Source of the DNA: Methylomonas sp. LL1
GTDB taxonomy: Bacteria; Pseudomonadota; Gammaproteobacteria; Methylococcales; Methylomonadaceae
Direction of reading: 5' to 3'
NCBI RefSeq assembly: GCF_015711015.1
Contig: NZ_CP064653.1
Location: 3,844,001 to 3,908,000, forward strand
Length of the DNA stretch: 64,000 bases
The notes under the pieces were generated by a model. It did not search any database and was not told the DNA's origin. It was given only the letters and a program-made list of their open reading frames with translations. This document shows positions 26,747 to 35,546 of the stretch, one piece after another (the stretch's first letter is position 1; each line of letters begins with the position of its first letter). The position numbers and the translations under genes were made by a program.

Positions 26747-28015
26747 ATGTCAAGCGTACACCATATTATTAAATCAATGGCAAGTGGCTACATTGTCGTA
26801 GCAGTGCAAGCAGTTATTGGCATAATAATGGTTCCTTATTTAATTTCAGAAAGAAATCTAGGCTTGGAAAAATATGGCACCCTGATGCTAATTCAATCAT
26901 CAGTAGCTATACTAACAGTTCTGTTGGATGGTTTGCGATTAGAATCCGCGAGGCTGATTGGAAAATCAATAATAACAAAGGTTTTTGCATTAGACGAAAT
27001 AAATATAATAGCTTTGGTGTTATCGTTTCTATTAGGCTGTGTATACTTGCTTATCCTAACAAATATTACTCCAGGATATAGTAATTTATACATTACTAAT
27101 GAAATAATCAATACCTCTATTGTTTTGGTTGCTGCATTTATAATAGAACAGATTTATTACGCAATAGACTCGCATTTTCATGCGACCCAAAAATCACTGA
27201 TTTCAAACGCACTAAGCATTGCCGACACTGTTACAAGGGCATTGTTTATATTTTTAATGTTTGAATATATAAATGCGGATATAGCGCACTATGCACAGGC
27301 CATATTCCTCTGCCTAGGCATCAAATACCTGGCTGCAAGAGCTATATTGAGACAGCAGAATTACAATCAAGACAAAATGTCTACAAAAAGCATAATTCGG
27401 GTTGTGAGGGGCTTTAAGAGTGCGCCGACTCAGACTTTACAAGGATTGTCACCTTATATGATATTTCGCGGAGCGGTTATTCTCTCGGGGCTGCGGTTGG
27501 GTACTGAACAGGCTGCGGTAGTAGCAATATTCATACAGACACTGAGAAACTATTTCAATCAGGCGGTCTTCTCCGGACTTCGCCCTTTTATATTACCGTT
27601 TTTATCCGCGACACAAAATGACGAGGTACAACGGAAGGGAATCAATAAATTCTTTATAATTTACCAGTTAATCGTCCTTACAATTGGCGGTGTCGCGGCA
27701 GTTACCGCAGAGTTTTGGTTCCCTCTTTGGTTGGGGCATGATTTGGGTAAATACTATTACCTGACATGGATAGTTTTGATTGGGTATTCTGTAGAAGTAG
27801 CTCTTCTATTCCACTATTATGATCTTATCGCCGCAGGTAAAAGTCTGGGACTGGCTTATTTAACATTTTGCGGGGCTCTATTGGCACTATTAATCATGTA
27901 TTTCACGCCGCCGATGTATATGAATATAGAAAATTATTTGTGGATTGTAACGGGCTATATTTTATATTGGTCAGTACTCGTGGTATCCATTAAAACAATA
28001 AAAGGGAAAGCATGA
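26747..28015 (+). CDS. Wzx-like polysaccharide flippase
   Basis: 422-residue integral membrane protein with about 12 hydrophobic segments and few charged residues, matching the MATE/Wzx class that flips undecaprenyl-linked repeats to the periplasm. The first segment, GYIVVAVQAVIGIIMVPYL, and SVAILTVLLDGLRLESARL resemble O-antigen translocases. It is AT-rich like the following genes, unlike the GC-richer core genome. It overlaps the next gene by four bases (ATGA). Substrate specificity is inferred only from position between glycosyltransferase genes. Confidence 0.82.
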   Translation: MSSVHHIIKSMASGYIVVAVQAVIGIIMVPYLISERNLGLEKYGTLMLIQSSVAILTVLLDGLRLESARLIGKSIITKVFALDEINIIALVLSFLLGCVYLLILTNITPGYSNLYITNEIINTSIVLVAAFIIEQIYYAIDSHFHATQKSLISNALSIADTVTRALFIFLMFEYINADIAHYAQAIFLCLGIKYLAARAILRQQNYNQDKMSTKSIIRVVRGFKSAPTQTLQGLSPYMIFRGAVILSGLRLGTEQAAVVAIFIQTLRNYFNQAVFSGLRPFILPFLSATQNDEVQRKGINKFFIIYQLIVLTIGGVAAVTAEFWFPLWLGHDLGKYYYLTWIVLIGYSVEVALLFHYYDLIAAGKSLGLAYLTFCGALLALLIMYFTPPMYMNIENYLWIVTGYILYWSVLVVSIKTIKGKA

Positions 28016-29007
28016 AGGCATCTATTGTAATATTAAACTGGAAAGGCAAGGTCGAAGACTGTGCTGAGGCGGTAGAGTCCGCTATAGCCCAGAGTTACGA
28101 AGATAAGGAGATAATATTTGTAGATAATGGTTCTAACGATGACGCTTTAACTTTATTGAAAAGCCAATATCCAAAAATAAATTATATTGGCTTGCCAGAT
28201 AATTTAGGTGTAACCGGAGGCAGAAATAAAGGAGCAGAAGCTTGTGAAGGCGATGTTATCTTTTTTCTTGAAAATGACGGTGCATGGGCCACAAAGAATG
28301 TGGTTGAAGATGCCGTTAAACTATTCGAAAGGTATAAGCACTTAGGGGTGTTGTATACAGCGGTTGAAGGTTATGAATCCGGAATAAAAGACCGGACTGT
28401 TGATTTATATGCGGACACAAATGATGAGATTTTAATCTCTTCGTCTTTTAGGGGCGGTGCAGCGGTAATAAGAAAAAGTTTGTTTGAACAAATTGGTGGC
28501 TACCCGGATGATTATTTCAGGCAGTGTGAAGAAAAGTACTTTTCCATGTTTGTTTACGACTTGGGATACTATATTGGGTATGCGCCTTTATTAATAATGC
28601 GCCATAAAGGATCGGATTACCAAGGTAAGTCTAATGTCGTTAACTGGTACAACTGCATAAACGACCTCAAAAATTTAATAAGACATTATCCAGGATCAAC
28701 TAAGTATGGTCTGATTTTAGCTAAAGTACTTTTATGGACGGGTAGATTTGTAAGAAGTGGAAAAATCAGAGAACTTATAAAAGTTTATACAGCTGTTTTG
28801 TTTGAAATCTGGAATAATTCGAAACACAAAAAAGTAAAAAAGCAAACAGTAAGTTTTATCGAAGCATTAGGTTGTAATGCTATGGAAATAAGGCCATTCA
28901 GTGAATACTTAACTCATTCAATTGACAATTCGCATTATCCATCGCCATTTTTATCTAAATTGACTCATTCACTCCATCAAAAATCACATTCGAGGGGCCG
29001 CGCATGA
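28012..29007 (+). CDS. Glycosyltransferase family 2
   Basis: 331-residue GT-A transferase. The start KASIVILNWKGKVEDCAEAV and VDNGSNDDAL near residue 40 bind the nucleotide sugar. NLGVTGGRNKGAEACEGDVI leads to the metal site, here FFLENDGAW near residue 88, an N-D variant of the usual D-x-D/NDD. GGAAVIRKSLFEQIGGY and the later E-E-K block complete the core. The C-terminal third is longer than needed for catalysis and may contact the membrane. It overlaps the preceding flippase by ATGA and its own end overlaps the next gene, so the run is one operon. Confidence 0.9.
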   Translation: MKASIVILNWKGKVEDCAEAVESAIAQSYEDKEIIFVDNGSNDDALTLLKSQYPKINYIGLPDNLGVTGGRNKGAEACEGDVIFFLENDGAWATKNVVEDAVKLFERYKHLGVLYTAVEGYESGIKDRTVDLYADTNDEILISSSFRGGAAVIRKSLFEQIGGYPDDYFRQCEEKYFSMFVYDLGYYIGYAPLLIMRHKGSDYQGKSNVVNWYNCINDLKNLIRHYPGSTKYGLILAKVLLWTGRFVRSGKIRELIKVYTAVLFEIWNNSKHKKVKKQTVSFIEALGCNAMEIRPFSEYLTHSIDNSHYPSPFLSKLTHSLHQKSHSRGRA

Positions 29008-29867
29008 ATCGCATTCATATTTTAGTGATATTCTTTTTTTTATTTAGCTTCAGTAATGCCCATTCGGCTGAAAAATTAATATACGATGGCACACTCTATA
29101 TTAAAAAACCAGATTTAGAAAAATGTGGATTTTTATCAACCTATACTGTGTATGAGCATTTCGTATTTGACATAAAAGATGCAAAAAAACGTTCTAAAGA
29201 ACAATTGCCAAACATTGATTTGATTAGAGAGCAGATTCAGGCTTCTAAGAATAATGAACTTATTATATTGGACATCGAAAGCTGGCCGGTGACTTTTTAC
29301 AGAAGACACAAGAGCGTGATTGATATCAGCAAACATAATTATCTGACCACTCTACAACACTTTAGGGAAGAGGGGCCAAATAAAAAATTTGGCTATTTTG
29401 GTGTAGTGCCCACCCATAGCCCCAAGGCATTAGTCAGCAACGATGGCGAACCGCAGTATGAAGAAATGCAGGAAGACAACGACAATCTAAACGAGTTGGC
29501 AAATGAGGTTGATGTGATATTTCCAATTGGCTATACATTTTCAAGAAATGTTGAAGATTGGAAAAAGGCCGTGGCAACCCAAATTAACGAAGCGCGGCGT
29601 TTAGCGCCGCAAAAAAAAGTAATTGTCTATTTATGGCCACAATATGCCGATTATGGATTGATAGACAAAAGCTTAAAATTAAAATGGATAGAAGCCAGCT
29701 TTTGGCGAACTCAAATTGAGTTTAGTCTTGCAAATGCAGATGGAATTATTGTCTGGGGCGGGTGGAATGGAAAAAAAATGCCATGGAACAGAAATGCCAG
29801 TTGGTGGAAAATACTGAAAGAATACCTACCAAACGCAACCTATGTAAAATACTCTGGCAATTGTTAA
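29004..29867 (+). CDS. Secreted barrel-like protein, possible glycoside hydrolase
   Basis: 287 residues with a clear signal peptide (hydrophobic core about residues 7-17, cleavage likely after HSA near 22). The mature part contains NELIILDIESWP near residue 92, KKVIVYLWPQYADYG near 205 and ADGIIVWGGWNG near 245. Alternating strands with acidic and Trp residues suggest a TIM-barrel hydrolase of the hyaluronidase-like kind, with the D-x-E of LDIESW as a candidate acid. This is fold-level inference; I cannot name a family. It overlaps its upstream transferase by four bases and abuts the polymerase gene, so it is probably a glycan-trimming enzyme of the same pathway. Confidence 0.6.
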   Translation: MNRIHILVIFFFLFSFSNAHSAEKLIYDGTLYIKKPDLEKCGFLSTYTVYEHFVFDIKDAKKRSKEQLPNIDLIREQIQASKNNELIILDIESWPVTFYRRHKSVIDISKHNYLTTLQHFREEGPNKKFGYFGVVPTHSPKALVSNDGEPQYEEMQEDNDNLNELANEVDVIFPIGYTFSRNVEDWKKAVATQINEARRLAPQKKVIVYLWPQYADYGLIDKSLKLKWIEASFWRTQIEFSLANADGIIVWGGWNGKKMPWNRNASWWKILKEYLPNATYVKYSGNC

Positions 29868-31070
29868 ATGGCATTTTTATTAATCATTTCGCTGGGATTA
29901 TCAAGTTTTTTTTCCCCCGCATGGCTAACAACAAGGCCTGAATACTTCATCGTTCTGACTGGCCTCATAATTTATCTCACAAAAATACTTAAGACCGTTG
30001 GCATATTTAAAACAGAATTACTTTTACTAACAACCCTTACTGTTGGTGCCGGGATATCACTAATTGGACAAACTTTATCTGGAACAGTACTAGTTAATCA
30101 AGACTTAATGATTCTATGGCGTTATTTGTATTACATGGCTTTAATAGTATTTGGCGGAATAATAGCAACCAAAATCAAGCCGGGTTTTCTATTAAGGCTT
30201 TTTATTTTTCTGCTTGCAACAGCTATTATATCGGTTAGTTTTGCTCAATATTACAATATCCTGGGAATCAATAAAATAATTGTCCCTTTATATACATCCT
30301 CAGGGGCTGCAGAGTCGCTATTACATGACGAATTTTGGCGAAGAGTTACTGGTACTTATGGTAATCCAAATTACTGGGGATTTGCCATGGGTATAATATC
30401 TGCAACAAGCTTTTATTTTATTTATTTCAAAAAAAAAATAATCGGAGTACCTTACTTATTGCTCTCAATAATATCAGTTATATTTACTGGTTCGCGTGCA
30501 GCTCTAATATCAACAATTGTCAGTATTTTTTTTTCAACTATCTTTATATTACACCAGGAACGAAAGCTAAAAAATATTTTTCTTTTTATGGTTGCTGCTT
30601 CAGTTTCTGTCGGCCTACTATACTTCATATTTACTAACTTTATTCAATACGAAAACAAAGGCAGATTTGACTCTACCAATGTAGCAACCTTGGATTCTAG
30701 GATTGAATACTGGCTGCAGATTCTTGAAAGCATTCAAAAAAGCACAGTTAATATCTTAATTGGCTACGGTTCATCAAAAGGTGTGTCAATCCAATACGGC
30801 GACAATATGTATATAAGAATGCTTAGAGATTATGGGGTAATTGGATTGTCTACCTATATAGCTTTCTTGTTTGTTCTTATAAAAAATATCATCTTTCTTT
30901 CTTATAAAAAAATTACAGAAGCAAGGCTGCTTTTGTATTATATTGTAATATTTCTTGTATTTGACTTAACCGCTGATTGTTGGTTTGAAGTTAGAATTAT
31001 TTGTTTGCTTTTAACATTCTACTCTTACATGAAAATTAGAAATATTGACGTAATACACCCTTTCAACTAA
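29868..31070 (+). CDS. O-antigen ligase/Wzy-type polymerase
   Basis: 400-residue membrane protein with about ten or eleven hydrophobic segments and one larger periplasmic loop near residues 275-330 (RFDSTNVATLDSRIEYWLQI). This is the plan of the Wzy/WaaL family. The GTYGNPNYWGFAMGIISA and FTGSRAALIS motifs are typical of O-antigen ligase-domain proteins. In this locus it most likely polymerises lipid-linked repeats in the periplasm. The ATG follows the previous stop directly (TAAATG). Composition is strongly AT-rich. Confidence 0.85.
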   Translation: MAFLLIISLGLSSFFSPAWLTTRPEYFIVLTGLIIYLTKILKTVGIFKTELLLLTTLTVGAGISLIGQTLSGTVLVNQDLMILWRYLYYMALIVFGGIIATKIKPGFLLRLFIFLLATAIISVSFAQYYNILGINKIIVPLYTSSGAAESLLHDEFWRRVTGTYGNPNYWGFAMGIISATSFYFIYFKKKIIGVPYLLLSIISVIFTGSRAALISTIVSIFFSTIFILHQERKLKNIFLFMVAASVSVGLLYFIFTNFIQYENKGRFDSTNVATLDSRIEYWLQILESIQKSTVNILIGYGSSKGVSIQYGDNMYIRMLRDYGVIGLSTYIAFLFVLIKNIIFLSYKKITEARLLLYYIVIFLVFDLTADCWFEVRIICLLLTFYSYMKIRNIDVIHPFN

Positions 31071-31078
31071 ATATAATC

Positions 31079-32200
31079 ATGAAAAGCATTGCAATAATAT
31101 ATGACTCTTTTCCGCACTACAGATCCGGTATCATTAATGCGCTGAATAAATCAAAATATTTTAATTATTATTTTTATGGATCATCAATCTCGCGCGACGC
31201 TAGCATAAATACATTCAACTTTGAGCGCAATTTTAAGTTTAAAGACATTAAAAACATTCAGATTGGTCCCTTTGTTTTCCAAGTAAATTTATTTCACCAG
31301 CTATTAAAATCAAATCATTGCCATTTCATAATACTTGGCAATCCTTATTTCTTGTCTTCATGGCTTATTGCTATCGCCATAAAAATAAAAGGCAGTAAAA
31401 TATATTTTTGGTCTCATGGCTGGTTATCTGAATACGAAAGTATCTATAAAAGATTTTTTCGCAACATTTTCTTTCGACTTGCTGATGGCATATTTCTTTA
31501 TGGGGAACGCGCAAAAAGAATCGGCATCAACCAAGGCTTTAAGGAAGATACTTTATATGTAATCAATAACTCACTTGACTATGATTTACAAAAAGACATT
31601 TTTACTCATGTAAAAAAATTAGATAGAGTTTCGCTTTGCAATGAACTTGGTCTATCCACCTCAAAGAGAATAGTTATTTGTAGCGCTAGACTGACACCTA
31701 AATGCCGATTTGACCTTCTTCTTAATGCAACCAACTTGATTCAAAATTCAACTAATATTGCACTTCAGGTTGTTTTAATTGGTGATGGTGTTGAAAAGCA
31801 AAATCTATCAGACTTAGCAGATTCACTACAGCTAGATGTTGTCTTCTGGGGCTCCTGCTATGATGAAACTACACTTTGTAAACTATACGCTGTATCGGAT
31901 TTAGCGGTTTCCCCTGGCAAAGTTGGGTTGACTGCAATGCATAGTATGGCATATGGTACCCCTGTTATTAGTCATAACAATTTAGACAACCAAATGCCGG
32001 AGGTTGAAGCAATAATCTCCGATGTAACTGGATATCTATTTAAAGAAAATTGTTCAAAAGATTTAGCTGAAGTAATACAACATTGGTTTAATACTCACCC
32101 CCATAAACCCGTTGAAGCCTGCGTTCAACAGATTGAAAAGTTTTATACCCCTGAATTTCAGCGAACTGTCATTGAATCAGTCTTAATGAGATATTCATAA
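31079..32200 (+). CDS. Glycosyltransferase family 4
   Basis: 373-residue GT-B transferase. The N-terminal domain is poorly conserved (IAIIYDSFPHYRSGIINAL); the C-terminal donor-binding domain has KRIVICSARLTPKCRFDLLL near residue 205, VVLIGDGVEKQNL, and VSPGKVGLTAMHSMAYGTPV near 280. There an E usually found in E-x7-E is replaced around the G-L-T-A-M-H-S stretch. It is the second family-4 enzyme of the locus. Donor and acceptor cannot be read from the sequence. It begins eight bases after the polymerase gene. Confidence 0.87.
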   Translation: MKSIAIIYDSFPHYRSGIINALNKSKYFNYYFYGSSISRDASINTFNFERNFKFKDIKNIQIGPFVFQVNLFHQLLKSNHCHFIILGNPYFLSSWLIAIAIKIKGSKIYFWSHGWLSEYESIYKRFFRNIFFRLADGIFLYGERAKRIGINQGFKEDTLYVINNSLDYDLQKDIFTHVKKLDRVSLCNELGLSTSKRIVICSARLTPKCRFDLLLNATNLIQNSTNIALQVVLIGDGVEKQNLSDLADSLQLDVVFWGSCYDETTLCKLYAVSDLAVSPGKVGLTAMHSMAYGTPVISHNNLDNQMPEVEAIISDVTGYLFKENCSKDLAEVIQHWFNTHPHKPVEACVQQIEKFYTPEFQRTVIESVLMRYS

Positions 32201-32203
32201 GTT

Positions 32204-32755
32204 ATGAAAAATATAAGAATATTTTTTAGATTTATTAAATGTTTTTGCCAACGAATTTATTATCGTTTGAGTTCCGTTGATCAAACAGCCTATATTGCGT
32301 TTGGTTCTGATATTTCCAGGGATCTGATTGCTGAAGCATTTTCCTATATAGGTCATGGGGCAATCATAGGGCCAAAAGTTTCTATAGGCACCTATAGCAT
32401 GCTAGGTCCACGAGTCATGTGTTTAGGTGATGATCACCGCTTTGATTTGGTGGGTGTGCCTACTATATTTTCTGGTCGCCCTAATTTAAGGTCAACGCTT
32501 ATTGGCCGGGACGTATGGATTGGCGCTGGCGTCGTTATTCTTGCTGGCGTGGAAATTGGCGATGGTGCAATCGTTGCTGCTGGCTCGGTGGTTTCGAAAA
32601 ACATTCCACCCTGTGAAATTCATGCTGGTGTACCCAATAAAAAAGTTAGAGACCGATTTGAAAATATTGAAGACAAAAATCGTCACTTAGAAATGCTTTT
32701 ACAACCTCCTCAAATGGGTGATTTTGCTGGGGCTAAAGAAACACAACAATACTAA
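32204..32755 (+). CDS. Hexapeptide-repeat acyltransferase
   Basis: 183-residue left-handed beta-helix transferase. The hexapeptide pattern is seen in GHGAIIGPKVSIGTYSMLG and IGRDVWIGAGVVILAGVEIG. The late block GAIVAAGSVVSKNIPPCEIH and GVPNKKVRDRF is the usual C-terminal coil and tail of maltose/galactoside-type acetyltransferases. A catalytic His is likely in DDHRFD near residue 68. It probably acetylates or otherwise acylates a sugar of the exported glycan. It lies four bases after the family-4 transferase gene. Confidence 0.87.
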   Translation: MKNIRIFFRFIKCFCQRIYYRLSSVDQTAYIAFGSDISRDLIAEAFSYIGHGAIIGPKVSIGTYSMLGPRVMCLGDDHRFDLVGVPTIFSGRPNLRSTLIGRDVWIGAGVVILAGVEIGDGAIVAAGSVVSKNIPPCEIHAGVPNKKVRDRFENIEDKNRHLEMLLQPPQMGDFAGAKETQQY

Positions 32756-32756
32756 A

Positions 32757-33311
32757 ATGAACCTCGATATTGTCGGCAATAGAAAGACTAAAAAATACTC
32801 TAGGAAAGAACTCTTATACCGTTTGGTTTGGGTTATCGGTAAGTTTTTTTTCCGGAACTCACCCCGAATATTCTTTGGCTTTCGCAGAAGCTTGCTACGT
32901 GTATTCGGGGCTTCTGTCGGAAAAGCTGTGAACATTTATCCTTCCGCCATCATCTATATGCCTTGGAACCTGGCAATAGGTGATTATGCAGCAATCGGCG
33001 AAGACGCTCTTATCTACAATCTCGGTAAAGTCACAATTGGCAACTATGCGACCATATCCCATCGCGCTCACCTTTGCGCGGGCACTCATGATTATTCCGA
33101 TCAGACCCTACCCTTGCTAAAACCGCCTATTACGATCAAAGATAATGCCTGGGTATGTGCACAAGCTTTTATCGGTCCTGGCGTGACAGTGCATGAAGGC
33201 GCTGTGATAGGTGCAGCGGCTGTAGTGACTAAAGATGTTGATCCTTGGACCGTGGTTGCCGGTAATCCAGCCCGAATGATTAAACAACGTATTTTAAAAA
33301 CGGATAGTTAA
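32757..33311 (+). CDS. WcaF-like acetyltransferase
   Basis: 184-residue hexapeptide transferase resembling WcaF of colanic acid synthesis. An N-terminal helical region (RKELLYRLVWVIGKFFFRN) precedes LRVFGASVGKAVNIYPSAII, IGDYAAIGEDALIYNLG and the catalytic-loop HLCAGTHDYSDQTLPLL with a His near residue 118. The C-terminal AAAVVTKDVDPWTVVAGNPA is typical. The ATG at 32757 is chosen because it follows the previous stop (TAAAATG); the longer open frame overlaps the preceding gene. Second acyltransferase of the locus, so the glycan likely carries more than one acyl group. Confidence 0.88.
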   Translation: MNLDIVGNRKTKKYSRKELLYRLVWVIGKFFFRNSPRIFFGFRRSLLRVFGASVGKAVNIYPSAIIYMPWNLAIGDYAAIGEDALIYNLGKVTIGNYATISHRAHLCAGTHDYSDQTLPLLKPPITIKDNAWVCAQAFIGPGVTVHEGAVIGAAAVVTKDVDPWTVVAGNPARMIKQRILKTDS

Positions 33312-34223
33312 ATGAATATGGATATAACCGCTGTCATCTTAACCTTTAACGAAAGTATTCATCTGCGACGTTGCATCGAAAGCTTACAAGGTTTTGCCAG
33401 CAAAATTGTGGTTGTAGATAGTTATTCTACTGACGATACTCAACATATTGCCGAATCATTGGGTGCGATGTTTTTTCAAAACCCTTGGGTCAATCATGCC
33501 CATCAATTCCAATGGGCATTGGATAACGCAGACATTAGTACCGACTGGATATTGCGTCTTGATGCCGACGAATATATCGAGGAGGAACTAAAAAATGAAA
33601 TTCTTGCTTCATTGCCTTTGGCCGATTCGAACACCTGTGGTTTTTACCTGCGGCGTAAATATGTGTTTTTGGGGCAATGGATACGCCATGGTGCGATGTA
33701 TCCGATCGATGTGTTGCGCTTGTTCAGACGGGGCACGGGATACGTCGAACAGCGTTGGATGGATGAGCATATTGTTTTGGCGCGTGGTTTTGCGATTTTT
33801 TTGAAGGGCAATATTGTTGATGATAACTTGAATAGCGTTGGCTGGTGGGTTGATAAACATAATAGGTATGCTACTTTGGAAATGGTTGAGTTGTTGAACT
33901 TAAAATATGGATTTGTAGTTCTAGATAACTCTATGGAGCTGCACGGCGCAGGACAAGCGAAGTTGAAGCGCTGGTTAAAAACGGCGGTTTATGCCAAATT
34001 GCCTTACTTTGTGCGGCCACTTTTGTATTTCTTGTACCGGTATTTCTTTAAATTGGGTTTTCTGGATGGATCAAAAGGTTTTGCCTTTCATTTCATGCAG
34101 GGTTGTTGGTACCGATGCCTGGTGGATTTGAAAATGCTGGAAGCGGAGCGTTGGATTGGCGATGAGCGCGATCCGGTGGCGATTAAAGCGATTCTCAAAG
34201 CCAAAACCGGGTTGAGGTTGTGA
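33312..34223 (+). CDS. Glycosyltransferase family 2, KdtX/WcaA-like
   Basis: 303-residue GT-A transferase with all the expected motifs: ITAVILTFNESIHLRRCIES at the start, VVVDSYSTDDTQHIAESLGA near residue 35, WILRLDADEYIEEEL near 78 giving the D-x-D, then a GxWxRHG-like block (GQWIRHGAMYPIDVLRLFRR) and WMDEHIV. The C-terminal third has amphipathic or membrane-associated helices (LPYFVRPLLYFLYRYFFKLG). It follows the WcaF-like gene directly. An alternative start at 33318 removes two residues. GC rises here compared with the central genes. Confidence 0.9.
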   Translation: MNMDITAVILTFNESIHLRRCIESLQGFASKIVVVDSYSTDDTQHIAESLGAMFFQNPWVNHAHQFQWALDNADISTDWILRLDADEYIEEELKNEILASLPLADSNTCGFYLRRKYVFLGQWIRHGAMYPIDVLRLFRRGTGYVEQRWMDEHIVLARGFAIFLKGNIVDDNLNSVGWWVDKHNRYATLEMVELLNLKYGFVVLDNSMELHGAGQAKLKRWLKTAVYAKLPYFVRPLLYFLYRYFFKLGFLDGSKGFAFHFMQGCWYRCLVDLKMLEAERWIGDERDPVAIKAILKAKTGLRL

Positions 34224-34306
34224 TTTAACCAAATGAAATTTGCATCCACAACGAATGAGAGATGCGTGCCCAGCCGTGATCTTGTAATGTTAAAAAAATC
34301 TTATTT

Positions 34307-35371
34307 ATGAAGCTATACAAACTGGAAGCTTTGCGTGGCTTTGCCGCCATCTATGTAGTGCTTCATCACAGTATGCCTCATCATCTGATTCTTGGCGGGA
34401 TTGATATTGGCGCTCTATTTAGATTTGGACAAGAGTCTGTCATTTTATTTTTTTTGTTGTCAGGTTTTGTAATTAACTACGCCTATCGTTCAGGCTCCGA
34501 TAAAACATTTCGCACCTATTTTTTTAAAAGACTGGCTAGGATTTATATACCATTAATCTTAATCATGGTGCTTGGATATTCAATTTCGTGTTTTCGTTCA
34601 GGCCAACTCGTCGATCCTGAACTCAAAGTTCTTATTCTCAACCTATTGATGTTTCAAGACATCGAAACCCTTAAGCCGAATACTATTATAAACCCTTATA
34701 TGAATAACAGTCCTTTGTGGTCGTTGTCATACGAGTGGTGGTTCTATATGTTATTTTTTCCAATCAAAAACCTGTTGCATACAGAAAAATCACAAAACAT
34801 ATTTGTATTTTCCCTGGCAATTTTTGCATCAATTTTGTATACGGAACTACCCAATTTTATTACCAGACTATTAATGTATTTATCTATCTGGTGGACAGGG
34901 GTTCAGTTAGCCAACACCTATCTGAATGGCTCCGCAATAAATTTTAGTGCAATCCGCCTGCCTATTATATCGTTATCGATTATCTGCATGATTCTAGCCA
35001 TTCAGATTTATTTGTTTTTAGCATCAGGAAAATCTGTAAGTATCGGGGTGCATCCATTCCTTGAACTCAGGCATGTTCTATTTGCAAGCACAGTAGTTGT
35101 TTTAGCAATTTGTTGGCACAAACTTCATTGGAAGTATTTTGATGCTCTATTTAAACCATTTGGTATTTTTGCTCCAGTTTCTTATGTCATTTATATAAGT
35201 CATTATTATTTTGTTACCGATGCCAATTACTTGAGTTTTTTCAATAACATTTATGTTGAGAAACTTGTTTATTTCAGTCTTTTATTATTGTTTTCATATG
35301 CGCTTGAACTTAGAATATACCCGCCACTTCAAAGAGCATTCCTGAGTAGAGCGCTTTACAAAAATCAATAA
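34307..35371 (+). CDS. Acyltransferase family 3 membrane protein
   Basis: 354-residue integral membrane acyltransferase of the OafA/NodX class, about ten hydrophobic segments. The start LEALRGFAAIYVVLHHS carries the conserved Arg and the catalytic His pair region. FFLLSGFVINYAY and YFFKRLARIYIPLILIM are family hallmarks, and SLSYEWWFYMLFFP fits the sixth segment. It probably transfers an acetyl or similar group onto the polysaccharide at the inner membrane. It is the last gene of the run, 83 bases after the family-2 transferase, with no clear terminator. The downstream 35372-35546 stretch holds a CTTCGACTCCGCTCAGCGAG repeat. Confidence 0.9.
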   Translation: MKLYKLEALRGFAAIYVVLHHSMPHHLILGGIDIGALFRFGQESVILFFLLSGFVINYAYRSGSDKTFRTYFFKRLARIYIPLILIMVLGYSISCFRSGQLVDPELKVLILNLLMFQDIETLKPNTIINPYMNNSPLWSLSYEWWFYMLFFPIKNLLHTEKSQNIFVFSLAIFASILYTELPNFITRLLMYLSIWWTGVQLANTYLNGSAINFSAIRLPIISLSIICMILAIQIYLFLASGKSVSIGVHPFLELRHVLFASTVVVLAICWHKLHWKYFDALFKPFGIFAPVSYVIYISHYYFVTDANYLSFFNNIYVEKLVYFSLLLLFSYALELRIYPPLQRAFLSRALYKNQ

Positions 35372-35546
35372 TAGTGCGGTCGGGTTGTATGCCATGAAAC
35401 CCCGTATCAATGCGTTAAGAATCGTGACTTCTTCGCTTCGACTCCGCTCAGCGAGCGGGCTGTCGTTAACGAACGGTCTGTAGTGAGCAAAGCCAACGGT
35501 TTATCCTGACGGCGTTGGCTGTAGATGGCTTTCAGTCGAGATCAAC

